Source of the DNA: Pseudomonadota bacterium
GTDB taxonomy: Bacteria; Pseudomonadota; Gammaproteobacteria; Steroidobacterales; Steroidobacteraceae
Length of the DNA stretch: 64,000 nt
NCBI GenBank assembly: GCA_023391815.1
Contig: JAEWAF010000102.1
Coordinates: 12,811 to 76,810, forward strand
Reading direction: 5' to 3'
Position numbers and translations under genes: made by a program. Below are positions 17,308 to 27,700 of this stretch, piece by piece. Under the pieces are notes generated by a model, which searched no databases, was not told the DNA's origin, and worked only from the letters and a program-made list of their open reading frames with translations. Within the stretch, counting starts at the first letter, position 1. Each line of letters starts with the position of its first letter.

Positions 17308-18714
17308 ATGCCCGACACGATGCACACCGAAGACTGGCAATCCCATATCTCGCGCATCGAACAGTTGGCTCGCGCGCAGGGATTGAAGTACCACCCCGTC
17401 GAGTTCGAGGTGGTGCCGGAAAGCTTCATGACCGAGATCGCGATCTACGGTCTGCCGGTTCGCATGCCGCACTGGTCGTTCGGCGTTCGTTACATCTATC
17501 AGTTGATTCAGCATCGCATGGGGCTGTCGCGGCTGTTCGAAGTCGTGTTCCCCGGCAATCCGGGTCGCGCTTATCTCGCGAAAAGCAACAGCGCTGCGGA
17601 GAACGTGCTGGTGACTGCACACGTGCTCGGTCATGCGGATTTCTCCGCCAACAACATGCTGTTCCGTCGCAGCCAGGATCAGGTCGGCGAGCACATTGTC
17701 GAACAAGCGGCCGCTCACGCGCGCCAGATTGCGATGGCCATTGAAGAGCACGGTTTAGAGCGCGTCGAGTTGGTGCTCGACGCCGCGCTGTCGCTGGAGC
17801 AACACATCGATATCGATCAAGGACTGCGCCGTCCCCGCTACCCTGAAACAATCGCGGAACGCGGCGCGCCGGTCAACGATGAATTCGCGAAACGTTTCGC
17901 GGCACTTGGTCCGGACACGGCGCGCCCGATGCACAGTGGGCCCGCGAAGAAAGCGCCAATACCGCCGCATCCCGAAAGCGACCTGCTGTGGTTCATCGCT
18001 CAATACGCGCCGGACATGGAGCCTTGGGAGCGGGACATCTTCCTGGCGGTCCGCGAAGAATCGTTTTATTTCTATCCCGTGTTCGCCTGCCAGATCATGA
18101 ACGAAGGCTGGGCTTCGTACTGGCACGCGCGGTTGCTACGAGAAGCGGATTTTCTGCCCGCGGCGGCCTATGTGGACGCGATCAAGTGTCACTCGGATGT
18201 CGTTCGCCCGACCGCTACCGGCGAGAACGTGGCACTGGCCACCAACCCTTATCACCTCGGCTTTTCGATCTGGGAAAAGATCGTGGAATCGCAGGGCCTC
18301 GAAGCCGCGCGCCGGATCATGGCCGAGGACGACGACTTCTCCTTCGTGCGCAACCATCTCACTCACGAGCTGGCCACGGAGCTGAAGCTGTTCCGCTTCA
18401 AAGGCCCCGCGACCGGCACGCTGACGGTGCAGGAGATGGATCTGCCGATGCTTCATGAAGCGCTGCTTCATCCGAAGTACGGTTTCGGCGCGCCGAGAGT
18501 GAGCGCGGCTCGTATTCACGTGGATGGGAAGCTCGAGCTGGCGCATGACCACGTCACGGACGGCCGTGGCCTCGACCCTGAACGCGCGCGAAGGGTGCTG
18601 GAGTACGTGGCGAGAGTGTGGCGTCGTCCGGTGAGTCTCGTCACCGTGGACAACGATCAACGCAGCGTCGAGATTTCGGTTTCGCCCGGCCTGACGCCGA
18701 ACTTCAGTCGCTGA
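17308..18714 (+). CDS. SpoVR/YcgB family protein
   Basis: A 468-residue SpoVR-family protein. Family blocks include PVEFEVVPESFMTEIAIYGLPVRMPHWSFG (read in two parts), RMGLSRLFEVVFPGNPG, VTAHVLGHADFSANN and MNEGWASYWHARLL, which carry several conserved His and Glu residues that could bind metal. In Bacillus the family is linked to spore cortex formation; in non-sporulating bacteria it is the third member of the prkA-yeaH operon and its function is unknown. Spacing to yeaH is 6 bp, so translation is probably coupled. The length is normal. Confidence 0.94.
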   Translation: MPDTMHTEDWQSHISRIEQLARAQGLKYHPVEFEVVPESFMTEIAIYGLPVRMPHWSFGVRYIYQLIQHRMGLSRLFEVVFPGNPGRAYLAKSNSAAENVLVTAHVLGHADFSANNMLFRRSQDQVGEHIVEQAAAHARQIAMAIEEHGLERVELVLDAALSLEQHIDIDQGLRRPRYPETIAERGAPVNDEFAKRFAALGPDTARPMHSGPAKKAPIPPHPESDLLWFIAQYAPDMEPWERDIFLAVREESFYFYPVFACQIMNEGWASYWHARLLREADFLPAAAYVDAIKCHSDVVRPTATGENVALATNPYHLGFSIWEKIVESQGLEAARRIMAEDDDFSFVRNHLTHELATELKLFRFKGPATGTLTVQEMDLPMLHEALLHPKYGFGAPRVSAARIHVDGKLELAHDHVTDGRGLDPERARRVLEYVARVWRRPVSLVTVDNDQRSVEISVSPGLTPNFSR

Positions 18715-18731
18715 GCCTCGAGCCTGCGAGT

Positions 18732-19607
18732 TCAGGCCGCGGAAGCTGACAAGAACCGCGCCTTGTAATCCTGCACGAACGCTTCGAGCGAGCGCGGCGG
18801 GCGGCCGGTCACGTCCTGGACGACGGTATTGGGCGGGACATTGAGCATGTTGGACGCGCACGCGTCCCAATATTCCAGCTTCGCTTCGATCATCACGGGC
18901 GACAGGCCTTTACCTTGCAGCCAGCCGCGCGCCTCGTTGGCGGTGATGTCGTGGTAGCGGACCGGCTTGCCGAGAATATGACTGAGCCTGTCAGCGATTT
19001 GCGGAAAGCTTAGCGACTCCGAGCCGGTCACCGTATAGATGCGCCCCGCATGCGAAGGATCTTTCAAAGCAGCGACCGCGACGGCGGCCACGTCCCGCGC
19101 GTCGACCCAGCTCCAGGCATTGGAGCGGAACGGACCGGCGATGAGCCCCTGCTGGGCGATGGTGGGCGCGAATTCGAACAACAACTGGAGCATGTAAGCC
19201 GGACGCAAGCGGGTGACCGCGACGTCCGGACAAGCGGCCACGCCGCTTTCGGCCTGACCGAGCCAGCGAAGCATGCGGGCACAACACATCTGCGGATTGG
19301 CGCCGACGCCGGACAGCTGCACGAAGCGTTTGACGCCCGCAGCCTTGGCGGCATTGGCCATCTTCAGATGGTTTTCGGCGATGTGGGGCGAATACCCCGA
19401 GGCCAGGAAAGCGGCCTCGACACCCTCGAAGGCACGTTGCAGACTGCTTGCGTCCTCCGGATCGGGGCGGACCGCCTCGATATTGGGCGCCTTGATCGGC
19501 AGATCGACGGGTTCCTGTAATAGCGCACGGACGGCCACGGGCTGATTGGCTAGCTCGGCGAGCACTGCTCGGCCTACATGGCCCGTTACGTCCGTCACCA
19601 GAAACAT
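18732..19607 (-). CDS. NmrA-like NAD(P)-binding oxidoreductase
   Basis: A 291-residue atypical short-chain dehydrogenase. The N-terminal nucleotide-binding loop is TDVTGHVGRAVL, a variant of the usual GATGxxG with Thr-Asp in place of the first Gly-Ala, so cofactor binding may be altered. Family segments follow: PDPEDASSLQRAFEGVEAAFL, VKRFVQLSGVGAN and VDARDVAAVAVAAL. NmrA-like proteins often act as redox sensors or quinone/furan reductases. The ATG at 19607 has a GGGGGA ribosome site. It is divergent from a LysR gene, which is the usual arrangement for a regulator and its target. Confidence 0.85.
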   Translation of the reverse strand: MFLVTDVTGHVGRAVLAELANQPVAVRALLQEPVDLPIKAPNIEAVRPDPEDASSLQRAFEGVEAAFLASGYSPHIAENHLKMANAAKAAGVKRFVQLSGVGANPQMCCARMLRWLGQAESGVAACPDVAVTRLRPAYMLQLLFEFAPTIAQQGLIAGPFRSNAWSWVDARDVAAVAVAALKDPSHAGRIYTVTGSESLSFPQIADRLSHILGKPVRYHDITANEARGWLQGKGLSPVMIEAKLEYWDACASNMLNVPPNTVVQDVTGRPPRSLEAFVQDYKARFLSASAA

Positions 19608-19751
19608 CGTTCAATCCCCCGGTAGCAGGTCTTGATCAAGGGTTGCGAAATTGGGCGATACATTAAGCAAGCTTCCCACTGCGGTAAACCACCGCCGCAG
19701 CAAAAACTTCGTGCGTTACGGTCATCAATTCAGAGCCTACAATGCGCCCAC

Positions 19752-19767
19752 GTCACGGTTCCGTGAC
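19752..19767. promoter_or_regulatory. Perfect palindrome upstream of lysR (19789)
   Basis: GTCACGG-TT-CCGTGAC is a perfect 7+7 bp inverted repeat ending 21 bases before the LysR ATG. A second, shorter palindrome, CTTGATCAAG, lies at 19631-19640 close to the NmrA-like start. Either could be a LysR binding site; the first could also form a hairpin in the lysR leader. Confidence 0.5.
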
Positions 19768-19788
19768 TGCAGGGAAAGAATTCTTTGA

Positions 19789-20775
19789 ATGAACAATTTC
19801 AGTGACATCGTAGCCTTCGTGCGTGTCGTTGAAGCCCACAGCTTCGTCGCCGCCGCACAGACGCTAGGTATGTCCCCCTCGGCGATTAGCAAGGCGGTGA
19901 GCCGCCTGGAGGAACGCCTGGGGGCGCGCCTACTCAATCGCACTACGCGCTCGCTGAGTTTGACCGACTTGGGCACGGGCTTCTACGAGCGCTGTCGCGA
20001 AGCGCTCGGCCAGCTCGACCAGGCGGAAAACGAGGTGTCGGAGTCGCGTGGTGTTCCGCGGGGCAAACTCCGCGTCGACGTGCCCATTTCCCTGGGCCGC
20101 CGGATCATCGTGCCCGCCTTGCCGCGCTTCATTGAACAAAATCCCGAGCTGACGGTGCAGATGAGCATGAACGACCGGGTCATCGATCTGGTGCAGGAAG
20201 GCATCGACGCCGCCCTGCGCGTCGGCAACCTGTCGGACTCCAGTTTGATCGCACGCCGGGTCGGCAATCTGCGCGGCGTCACCTGCGCCTCGCCTGAATA
20301 CATCGAGCGCATGGGCGGCCCGCCGAAGACCCCCGAGGATCTCAAGCCGGAACAATGCATCGCCATGTTTCGGCCCGGCAGCAATCAGATTCGTGACTGG
20401 ATGTTCCGAAAGAATGGCGTGGACCACACGATCATTCCGGCCGCGCCGCTGTCGTTCAGCGATCCCGAATCGGCTGTCGCCGCTGCGGTGAGCGGCGCCG
20501 GCTTCGTTCGCACTCTGGATTTCACGGCCGAAGCGCAGATCGCTTCAGGATTGTTACAACCGGTGCTGGAAGATTGGAATGAAGGCGCGTGGTGGCCTGT
20601 TTCCGTGGTCTACCCACAGCATCGCCAGCCGACTGCGAAAATCCGCGCGTTCATCGAGTTCGTCAGCGGCCTGTTCCCTCAGGTCACCCCCGACCGCGCT
20701 CCCGCGGTCAACGGTGCCGGCACCGATGCCACGCCAGCTCGCGCTTCACGCATGGCGGCCGCCGCGCCGCCTTGA
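19789..20775 (+). CDS. LysR-family transcriptional regulator
   Basis: A 328-residue LysR-type regulator. The DNA-binding domain reads FSDIVAFVRVVEAHSFVAAA, MSPSAISKAVSRLEERLGARL and NRTTRSLSLTDLG. The effector domain starts at about PRGKLRVDVPISLG. The C-terminal 30 residues (after FPQVT) are Ala/Pro/Arg-rich and probably disordered, longer than usual. The ribosome site AGGGAAAG precedes the ATG. It is divergent from the NmrA-like gene (18732-19607) and likely controls it, by analogy with LysR/SDR pairs. It converges on the exported-protein gene ending at 20781. Confidence 0.92.
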   Translation: MNNFSDIVAFVRVVEAHSFVAAAQTLGMSPSAISKAVSRLEERLGARLLNRTTRSLSLTDLGTGFYERCREALGQLDQAENEVSESRGVPRGKLRVDVPISLGRRIIVPALPRFIEQNPELTVQMSMNDRVIDLVQEGIDAALRVGNLSDSSLIARRVGNLRGVTCASPEYIERMGGPPKTPEDLKPEQCIAMFRPGSNQIRDWMFRKNGVDHTIIPAAPLSFSDPESAVAAAVSGAGFVRTLDFTAEAQIASGLLQPVLEDWNEGAWWPVSVVYPQHRQPTAKIRAFIEFVSGLFPQVTPDRAPAVNGAGTDATPARASRMAAAAPP

Positions 20776-20780
20776 TCGTG

Positions 20781-21320
20781 CTACTCGGTACCTTTGCTCA
20801 AAACTCGCGCGCACGCTTCAAACATCGCCTTCGAACTTGCGTACCCTTTCACGGGGAAACGGAACACCGCAGTGCTACCGTCGCTCTTGTCGACGCGAAC
20901 CAGCCGTTCGGTTGCAAACATGCTTAGCGCGGCTTCCGCGTTCTTATCCAGGATCATGCTAAGACCAGCGTCCATTAGCGGCTTCACGGTAAGTCGGGCC
21001 GCCGAGTCCGCGGCGCCGTCCAGGACCGAAAAAGACACGACGCCGCTGTTCATCTCCACGACTTTCTTTGCACCCAGCAATGCAAAGCTCAGCCTCGTCC
21101 GGCTGTGGCCCTCCCTGTCGCGCGGATCTCTGTTGGCTTGAACTAGCAGCGTATGCTCGGTCTCCGACGAGTCGAGGTTCAGCCCGGCTCGCGCCATCTC
21201 GCACCCTCCATTCATGTTGTGCGCCATCCAGCCCTTGTCGCGCAGCTGAGGCTCTGCCGCGCCAGCAGCTAGACCATAGATTGCAAGCAGCACGATCCAC
21301 AGATGTTTCCCAGCTTCCAT
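20781..21320 (-). CDS. Exported protein of unknown function
   Basis: A 179-residue protein with a clear signal peptide (hydrophobic LWIVLLAIYGLAAGAA, cleavage probably after GAAA-like residues near 22). The mature part contains one Cys pair candidate (NGGCEMA and MFEACARVL), alternating beta-like segments such as HTLLVQAN, TRLSFALLGAK and GVVSFSVLD, and no catalytic motif that I recognise. It is probably periplasmic. It converges on the LysR gene and is transcribed divergently from the exported-protein gene at 21510. Confidence 0.65.
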   Translation of the reverse strand: MEAGKHLWIVLLAIYGLAAGAAEPQLRDKGWMAHNMNGGCEMARAGLNLDSSETEHTLLVQANRDPRDREGHSRTRLSFALLGAKKVVEMNSGVVSFSVLDGAADSAARLTVKPLMDAGLSMILDKNAEAALSMFATERLVRVDKSDGSTAVFRFPVKGYASSKAMFEACARVLSKGTE

Positions 21321-21509
21321 CGGACGCCTTATTTCAGATTGAAGCTGCGAGGACGTTCAACAGCTTCTTCATTTCTCCCCGGTGCGCCATGCGAAGCATA
21401 ACGTCCAATCCACGCCTCGAGAGCCGGCTCACGGGCGTTCATCGGGCGGGCACTCGCGACGTTCAAGGCCACTGGAGCGCGGTGAGACGGTACACATACA
21501 ATCAGGCCC

Positions 21510-22427
21510 ATGTCAGAAGTATCGACCGGCCGCGCGATAGCGGCCACTCTTTTCCTGTTCTCATCGATCTCGTTGGCACAAGACCTGCCGAAAATCGACG
21601 CCGAGACCCCCTCAGTGCCCGCGTGCGCCTTCGAAGACCTCAGGCTGCCGGAGCGCTTACGGGTGTACGCGGCCGGCAGTTATTCGGGCCGACCGTTGGG
21701 CTACGCAATCGATGAGAGCGGACACGAGGCGACCCGGTTCGACATCACCGTGAACAGCACTTCGCAACCGGTGGCGCTCCTGCTGGGCGCATACGAGCCA
21801 ACCGTTTGGAATATCCGCTGGAGCAAAGGCACGCAGATCGTCGCGGTGATGATCTCCGGTTACCACCATCAAGCGATCGCCGGCCTCGAAGAGTCGGTGC
21901 CCGTGTTGAAGAGCAGCTACGATAATCCAGGTCCCTGCGGATATTTCTATGTGAGCGGTGGGCAAACCGCTGCGATCGATCCCATCGCCCGCGAGCTGTT
22001 CCAACAACCGGTCGATCAGGTCTTCCCCGGCTACAGCGACGGCGAGATATTGGTCGGCGATTCGTTATCAATCGGCTTGCAGTTATTGACGGGCACTCGC
22101 CTGCCAGAAACGCCCCGCGATCGATATGCAGTGATTTCGGGGCAGGCGGCTATCGACAGCGCCGTCGCGAAAGGGGTGCTTCGTCCAGCCACGCCCGCCG
22201 ATGCGGACGCTTGGGTCGTGCTCGGGAGGGCAAACACGCCGAAGCCACCCTTGTACAAGGCGTATGTCGTGCTCGCGCCGTTCAGCTATCCAAGCGGGCT
22301 CGTCGGTGGAGATTCGGTGACGTTCTTCGTTCTCCGCGGCGGCCCTCGACCCTCGGGCAACCCGGGCGAATCGGTCGTTTACGATTTCAATTCGATGACC
22401 TGCAGTGGACCGCGGTGTGGGCGCTGA
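21510..22427 (+). CDS. Exported protein of unknown function
   Basis: A 305-residue protein with an N-terminal signal peptide (IAATLFLFSSISLAQ, probable cleavage after the Ala-Gln region). The mature part has segments such as RVYAAGSYSGRPLGYAID and NIRWSKGTQIVAVMISGYHHQ, two Cys near the middle and end, and a C-terminal CSGPRCG motif. I do not recognise a family. A beta-rich periplasmic domain is plausible from the alternating pattern. It converges on the glutathione S-transferase gene with only 3 bases between the stops. Confidence 0.65.
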   Translation: MSEVSTGRAIAATLFLFSSISLAQDLPKIDAETPSVPACAFEDLRLPERLRVYAAGSYSGRPLGYAIDESGHEATRFDITVNSTSQPVALLLGAYEPTVWNIRWSKGTQIVAVMISGYHHQAIAGLEESVPVLKSSYDNPGPCGYFYVSGGQTAAIDPIARELFQQPVDQVFPGYSDGEILVGDSLSIGLQLLTGTRLPETPRDRYAVISGQAAIDSAVAKGVLRPATPADADAWVVLGRANTPKPPLYKAYVVLAPFSYPSGLVGGDSVTFFVLRGGPRPSGNPGESVVYDFNSMTCSGPRCGR

Positions 22428-22430
22428 CCT

Positions 22431-23108
22431 TCATTGCTTCGGTCCGAAGTCATACTGCCCGCCGCGCTCCAGCGCCCGCCGATACGCCGGCCGCGAGTGA
22501 ATCTTCTGTAGGAATGCATAAAGCCGCGGCCGGCTCTGATCCAGACCGCCGCGCATTACCGCGGCCTCCAAAGGAAAACTGAGCTGAATATCGGCGGCGG
22601 TAAATTCATTGCCGACAAACCATTCACCGCGAGACAACTCGCTCTCGAGGTAATCCAGGTGCAGCTGTAACTGAGGTGTAATGAACGACTGCTTCACCTG
22701 CCGCGCGATCCCACGAGCGATCGGCCGAATGAAAAAAGGCATCGGTCCGCTCTCGATACGATCGAACACTAACTTTAGTAAGAGCGGCGGCATGGCCGAG
22801 CCTTCGGCGTAGTGCATCCAATAGCGATAACGCAATCGCTCTTCCGAGCCAGGCGGCGGCGCCAACTTTCCGTCGCCGTAACGTTCGACCAGGTATTCAA
22901 GGATCAATCCCGACTCGGCAATCGTGCGCCCGGCGTCGGTAATCACCGGCGATTTGCCCAGCGGATGCACCTTCTTCAGCGCCGGCGGCGCCAGCATGGT
23001 GCGGGTATCACGCTGGTAACGCTCGATCTCATAAGGAACACCCAGCTCTTCCAAGAGCCATAACACGCGCTGCGAGCGCGAGTTGTTCAGGTGATGCACC
23101 ACGATCAT
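22431..23108 (-). CDS. Glutathione S-transferase
   Basis: A 225-residue cytosolic GST. The thioredoxin-like N-domain begins IVVHHLNNSRSQRVLWLLEELGVPYE, where Ser in the NNSRSQR segment is the likely catalytic residue; the cis-Pro is in GKSPVI, followed by ESGLILEYLVERYG, which binds glutathione. The all-helical C-domain has the N-capping motif FTAADIQLSFPLE. The sequence resembles the bacterial GstA/URE2-like group that includes many stress-linked GSTs. It is transcribed away from the RND efflux operon, so the two may share a control region (23109-23400). Confidence 0.92.
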   Translation of the reverse strand: MIVVHHLNNSRSQRVLWLLEELGVPYEIERYQRDTRTMLAPPALKKVHPLGKSPVITDAGRTIAESGLILEYLVERYGDGKLAPPPGSEERLRYRYWMHYAEGSAMPPLLLKLVFDRIESGPMPFFIRPIARGIARQVKQSFITPQLQLHLDYLESELSRGEWFVGNEFTAADIQLSFPLEAAVMRGGLDQSRPRLYAFLQKIHSRPAYRRALERGGQYDFGPKQ

Positions 23109-23400
23109 CCGACGTTACTCCATTACCTGCGACGTTATTGCCGCTGTGCCGTGATTGTCGCAATTTGTCAGCCACTGGATGCACTTAGAACGTATCTCAC
23201 GCGCACGCATTCATTACGGCATATGGAAATAACCGGTCAAACTCTGGCGATTCCTGATCCGACTTCATCAATGTCGTGCGCTCAACCCGATTTCTCCTCT
23301 TGCGCCCGGTGCCTAAAGTGGCGCCCCAGTCAGGCAGTGCCGCCGCCGTAGGCCTGTTTAGAAAGCTTCGGTTCCAGAAAAGTTTTAGAGGGAGTCTCGA

Positions 23401-24621
23401 ATGAACAACGCAAGTCGTGACAGCCAGCCCGCCGGTCGTTTTGTGACCGTTGTGTTGCCAGCGCTCGCCGCCGCTGTGCTGACGCTGCTGCTCCAGGGCT
23501 GCAAGAGCGAAGCGCAGACGCAAGCCGCCGCACCGCTGCCGCAGGTTTCGGTCGCCGCCGCGCTCGAGCGTGACGTGCAGGAGTGGGATGAGTTCACCGG
23601 TCGTCTGGAAGCCGTGGAATCGGTCGAAATCCGGCCCCGCGTCACTGGATATATCGAAAGCGTGAACTTCACCGAAGGCAGCATCGTGAAAAAGGGCGAT
23701 CTGCTGTTCGTGATCGATCCGCGTCCGTATCGCGCCGACCTGTCGAAGGCGGAAGCCGAGCTCGCTCGAGCCATCGCCCGCGCTGAGCTGAGCAATACCG
23801 ATGTGGAACGCAGTGAGAAGCTGCTCGGCGTGAAGGCGGTCTCTCGTGAAGAGTATGACCAGCGCCTCAACGCGCAGCGCGAATCGCAAGCCAACGTCGA
23901 AGCGGCTCGCGCCGCCGTGACAGCGGCGAAGTTGAATCTCGAATTCACTCGTGTGACCGCGCCGATCAGCGGCCGTGTCAGCCGCGCGGTCGTGACTGCG
24001 GGCAACCTGGTGACAGGGGGCTCGACGCAGGCGACGCTGCTGACGACGGTAGTTTCGATCGATCCGATCTATGTGACGTTCGAAGGCGACGAGCAGGTGT
24101 ATCTGAAGTACACCGAGCTGGCGCGCCGTGGCGATCGGCCGAGCTCGCGCGACGCCGCCAACCCGGTGTTGATGGCGCTGGCGAACGAGCAAGGCTTTCC
24201 TCACAAGGGAACGATGACCTTCGTCGACAACCAGGTCGATCCGCGCACCGGCACGATCCGCGCCCGCGCTTCGTTCGAGAACAAAGACGGCTATCTCACG
24301 CCGGGCTTGTTTGCTCGAGTGAAGTTGCTCGGTCACAGCTCACGCAAGCTGGTGCTGGTCGATGACCGCGCCGTCGGCACGGACCAGAGCCAGAAGTTCG
24401 TTTACGTCGTCGATAGCGACAACAAAGTCTCCTATCGCAGCGTGAAGGTCGGCCGCCTCAGCGATGGCCTGCGTATCGTGCAGGAGGGCCTGCAGCCCGG
24501 CGAGAACGTGATCGTAAACGGCCTCCAGCGGGTGCATCCGGGTGTGGTCGTCGCTCCCGAGAAGGTGGCGATGGACGCACGTTTGAATGACAGCACGATG
24601 CTCGCCTCGACCAAGCCTTAA
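23401..24621 (+). CDS. RND efflux periplasmic adaptor (membrane-fusion protein)
   Basis: A 406-residue HlyD/AcrA-type adaptor, anchored as a lipoprotein: the hydrophobic leader ends in LLLQGC. The lipoyl/barrel-sandwich halves are VESVEIRPRVTGYIESVNFTEGS (in two parts) and FTRVTAPISGRVSRAVV, with a coiled-coil hairpin between them. The beta-barrel and membrane-proximal domains follow. It is the first gene of an adaptor-pump-outer-membrane-channel operon (23401-29368) that exports hydrophobic and amphiphilic compounds. No TetR regulator is adjacent; the divergent gene is a GST. Confidence 0.95.
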   Translation: MNNASRDSQPAGRFVTVVLPALAAAVLTLLLQGCKSEAQTQAAAPLPQVSVAAALERDVQEWDEFTGRLEAVESVEIRPRVTGYIESVNFTEGSIVKKGDLLFVIDPRPYRADLSKAEAELARAIARAELSNTDVERSEKLLGVKAVSREEYDQRLNAQRESQANVEAARAAVTAAKLNLEFTRVTAPISGRVSRAVVTAGNLVTGGSTQATLLTTVVSIDPIYVTFEGDEQVYLKYTELARRGDRPSSRDAANPVLMALANEQGFPHKGTMTFVDNQVDPRTGTIRARASFENKDGYLTPGLFARVKLLGHSSRKLVLVDDRAVGTDQSQKFVYVVDSDNKVSYRSVKVGRLSDGLRIVQEGLQPGENVIVNGLQRVHPGVVVAPEKVAMDARLNDSTMLASTKP

Positions 24622-24750
24622 CTACGAAATCGATGCGCTCGCAGTGTGAGCGAGCGCATCTCAGCAGATGAATCGACAGACCTGTTTGGCCGCGGCCTCG
24701 AGCCGCGGCTGTAGGGGACGCTTTCGCCCCCGTTTTGTGGGGAGTTATTT
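24622..24750 (+). repeat. Intercistronic hairpin cluster between adaptor and pump genes
   Basis: Three stem-loops occur in 129 bases: GATGCGCTCGC / GCGAGCGCATC (11 bp, 24632-24660), GCCGCGGC / GCCGCGGC (8 bp, 24689-24709), and a GGGG...CCCC stem followed by GTTTT just before the pump ribosome site (GTGGGGAG). They may cause partial termination or protect the upstream mRNA, adjusting adaptor-to-pump stoichiometry (inference). Confidence 0.6.
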
Positions 24751-27700
24751 ATGAAATTCGCACGATTCTTTATCGATCGACCGATCTTTGCCGCGGTCGT
24801 TTCGATCATCATCTTCCTGGTCGGCGCCATTGCCATGTGGAAGCTGCCGATCAGCCAGTATCCGGAGGTCGTACCGCCGACCGTGGTCGTGACGGCTTCG
24901 TATCCGGGCGCCAATCCCAAGGTGATCGCGGAGACCGTCGCCGCGCCGCTCGAACAGGAAATCAATGGCGTCGAGAACATGCTCTACATGTCCTCGCAAG
25001 CCACGAGCGACGGTCTGATGACACTCACCGTCACCTTCCGACTCGGCACGAACGTCGACACAGCGCAGGTACAGGTCCAGAACCGCGTGGCGCAAGCCTT
25101 GCCGCGCTTGCCTGAAGACGTGCGACGAGTGGGTGTCACGACGTTGAAGGCCTCGCCCGACCTGCTCCTAGTCGTGCATCTCACTTCGCCCGACAACCGC
25201 TACGACACCGTCTATTTGCGTAACTACGCGACACTGCAGGTTCGTGACGTGCTCGCTCGTCTGCCCGGCATGGGTGACGTGCGCTTGTTCGGCTCGGGTG
25301 ATTACTCGATGCGCGTGTGGCTCGATCCGGAACGCATCGCGAGCCGCGGCTTGACGGCCGGCGACGTCGTGAACGCGATTCGCGAACAAAACGTGCAAGT
25401 GGCCGCCGGCGTCATCGGTGCGGACCCCGCGCCCGCCAACGTCGACTATCAATTGAACGTCACCGCGTCGGGACGCTTGATCACCGAAGAGCAGTTCGGT
25501 GACATCGTCGTCAAGACGCTCCCCGACGGCTCGGTCACGACGCTCAAAGACGTCGCACGCATCGAGCTCGGCGCCGGTCAGTACTCGCTGCGCAGCTTGT
25601 TGAACAACAAGTCGGCGGTCGCGATTCCGGTCTTCCAGGCTCCTGGCGCCAACGCGCTGGAGCTGTCGGACGCCGTGCGCGAGACCATGAAAGAGCTGAG
25701 CAAGAACTTCCCCGAAGGCATCAAGTACGAGATCGTCTACGACCCGACGGTGTTCGTGCGCGACTCCATCACCGCGGTGATTCATACCTTGCTCGAAGCG
25801 TTGGCGCTGGTCGTCATCGTGGTCATCGTGTTCCTGCAGACCTGGCGCGCCTCGATCATTCCGTTGCTGGCCGTGCCCGTGTCCATCATCGGCACGTTCG
25901 CGCTGATGCTGGCGTTCGGCTTCTCCATCAATGCGCTGTCGCTGTTCGGCCTGGTGCTGGCCATCGGCATCGTGGTGGACGACGCCATCGTGGTGGTCGA
26001 GAACGTCGAACGAAACATCGAGAATGGACTCTCGCCGCTGGAAGCGACCTACAAGGCCATGGATGAAGTCAGCGGCCCCATCATTGCGATTGCCCTCGTG
26101 CTGGTCGCGGTGTTCGTGCCCATCGCGTTCATCACCGGCCTCACTGGTGAGTTCTACAAGCAGTTCGCGCTGACGATCGCCATCTCGACGGTGATCTCCG
26201 CGATCAATTCGTTGACCTTGAGCCCGGCGCTGGCCTCGCTGCTGTTGAAGCCGCACGGTGCCAAGCCGGACGCGCTCACTCGCGGCATGGACAAAGTGTT
26301 CGGTCGCTTTTTCCGCGCGTTCAACAATTTCTTCCATCGCTCCGGTGACAAGTATGTCGGCGGCGTGCGCGGCGTGCTCCGTCACAAGAGCATGACGATG
26401 GGCGTGTTCGCGCTGCTGCTGGTCGCGACCTGGGGCTTGTTCCAGGCGACCCCGAAGGGCTTCATTCCGGTGCAGGACAAGCAGTACCTGATCACGCTGA
26501 TCCAGCTGCCGAACGCGGCCTCGCTGAATCGCACCGACGAAATCGTGCGGCAGGTGGGCCAGATCGGCGCGAAGATCCCGGGCGTGCGCGACGCCGTGCA
26601 GTTCCCCGGGCTCTCGGTCGCCGGCTTCACCAACAGCCCGAACTCGGCCATCGTGTTCTTCGGCCTGGAGGACTTCGACAAGCGTAAGTCCGCCGATCTC
26701 TCAGGGTTCGCCATCGCGCAGAAGCTCAATGGCGCGCTGAGCTCGATCAAGGAAGCGCAGATCGTGACTTTCCCGCCGCCGCCCGTGAACGGCCTCGGCA
26801 CGCTCGGCGGCTTCAAGCTGCAACTCGAAGATCGCGCCGACCTGGGCTATGACGAGCTGTACAAGGCGACACAAGCCGTGATGGCGAAGGCGCGTCAGCA
26901 GCCGGAGCTCACCGGTGTGTTCTCGAATTACGAAGTGAACGTGCCGCAGGTCCTCGCCGACGTGAATCGTGTCAAGGCGAAGGAACATGGGGTGCCGCTC
27001 AGCAATGTGTTCGAAGCGCTGCAGGTCTATCTCGCGTCTCAGTACGTGAATGACTTCAACCGCTTCGGCCGCACGTACAAGGTCATCGCGCAGGCGGACT
27101 ACGAGCACCGCGCGAAGCCCGAAGACATCATGCGCCTGAAGACCCGTAACGAGGCGGGCGAGATGGTGCCGCTCGGTTCGATCGTGCAGGTGTCGCAGAC
27201 CTACGGCCCGGATCGTGTGTTCCGTTACAACGGTTATCTCACGGCCGACATCAACGGCGGCCCGGCGCCCGGCTATTCGACCGGTCAGGCCAAGGCGGTG
27301 ATGGAACGTATCCTCGCCGAGAACCTGCCGAACGGCGTGAAGTACGAGTGGACCGATCTCACCTACCAGGAAATCCTGGTGGGCAACAGCTCGGTGTTCG
27401 TCTTCCCGTTGTGCGTGCTGCTGGTCGTGCTGGTGCTCGCCGCGCTCTATGAGAGCTGGACGTTGCCGCTGGCCATTGTCGCAATCGTGCCGATGGCGCT
27501 GCTGTCCGCGATCTTCGGCGTGTGGATCACCGGCGGTGACAACAACATCTTCACCCAGATTGCGCTGTTCGTGCTGGTGGGTCTGGCGAGCAAGAACGCC
27601 ATTCTGATCGTCGAGTTCGCCAAGGACCGCGAGAAGGCCGGTGTCGATCCGTTCAACGCCGCGCTGGAAGCGGCCCGTCTGCGACTGCGGCCCATCCTGA

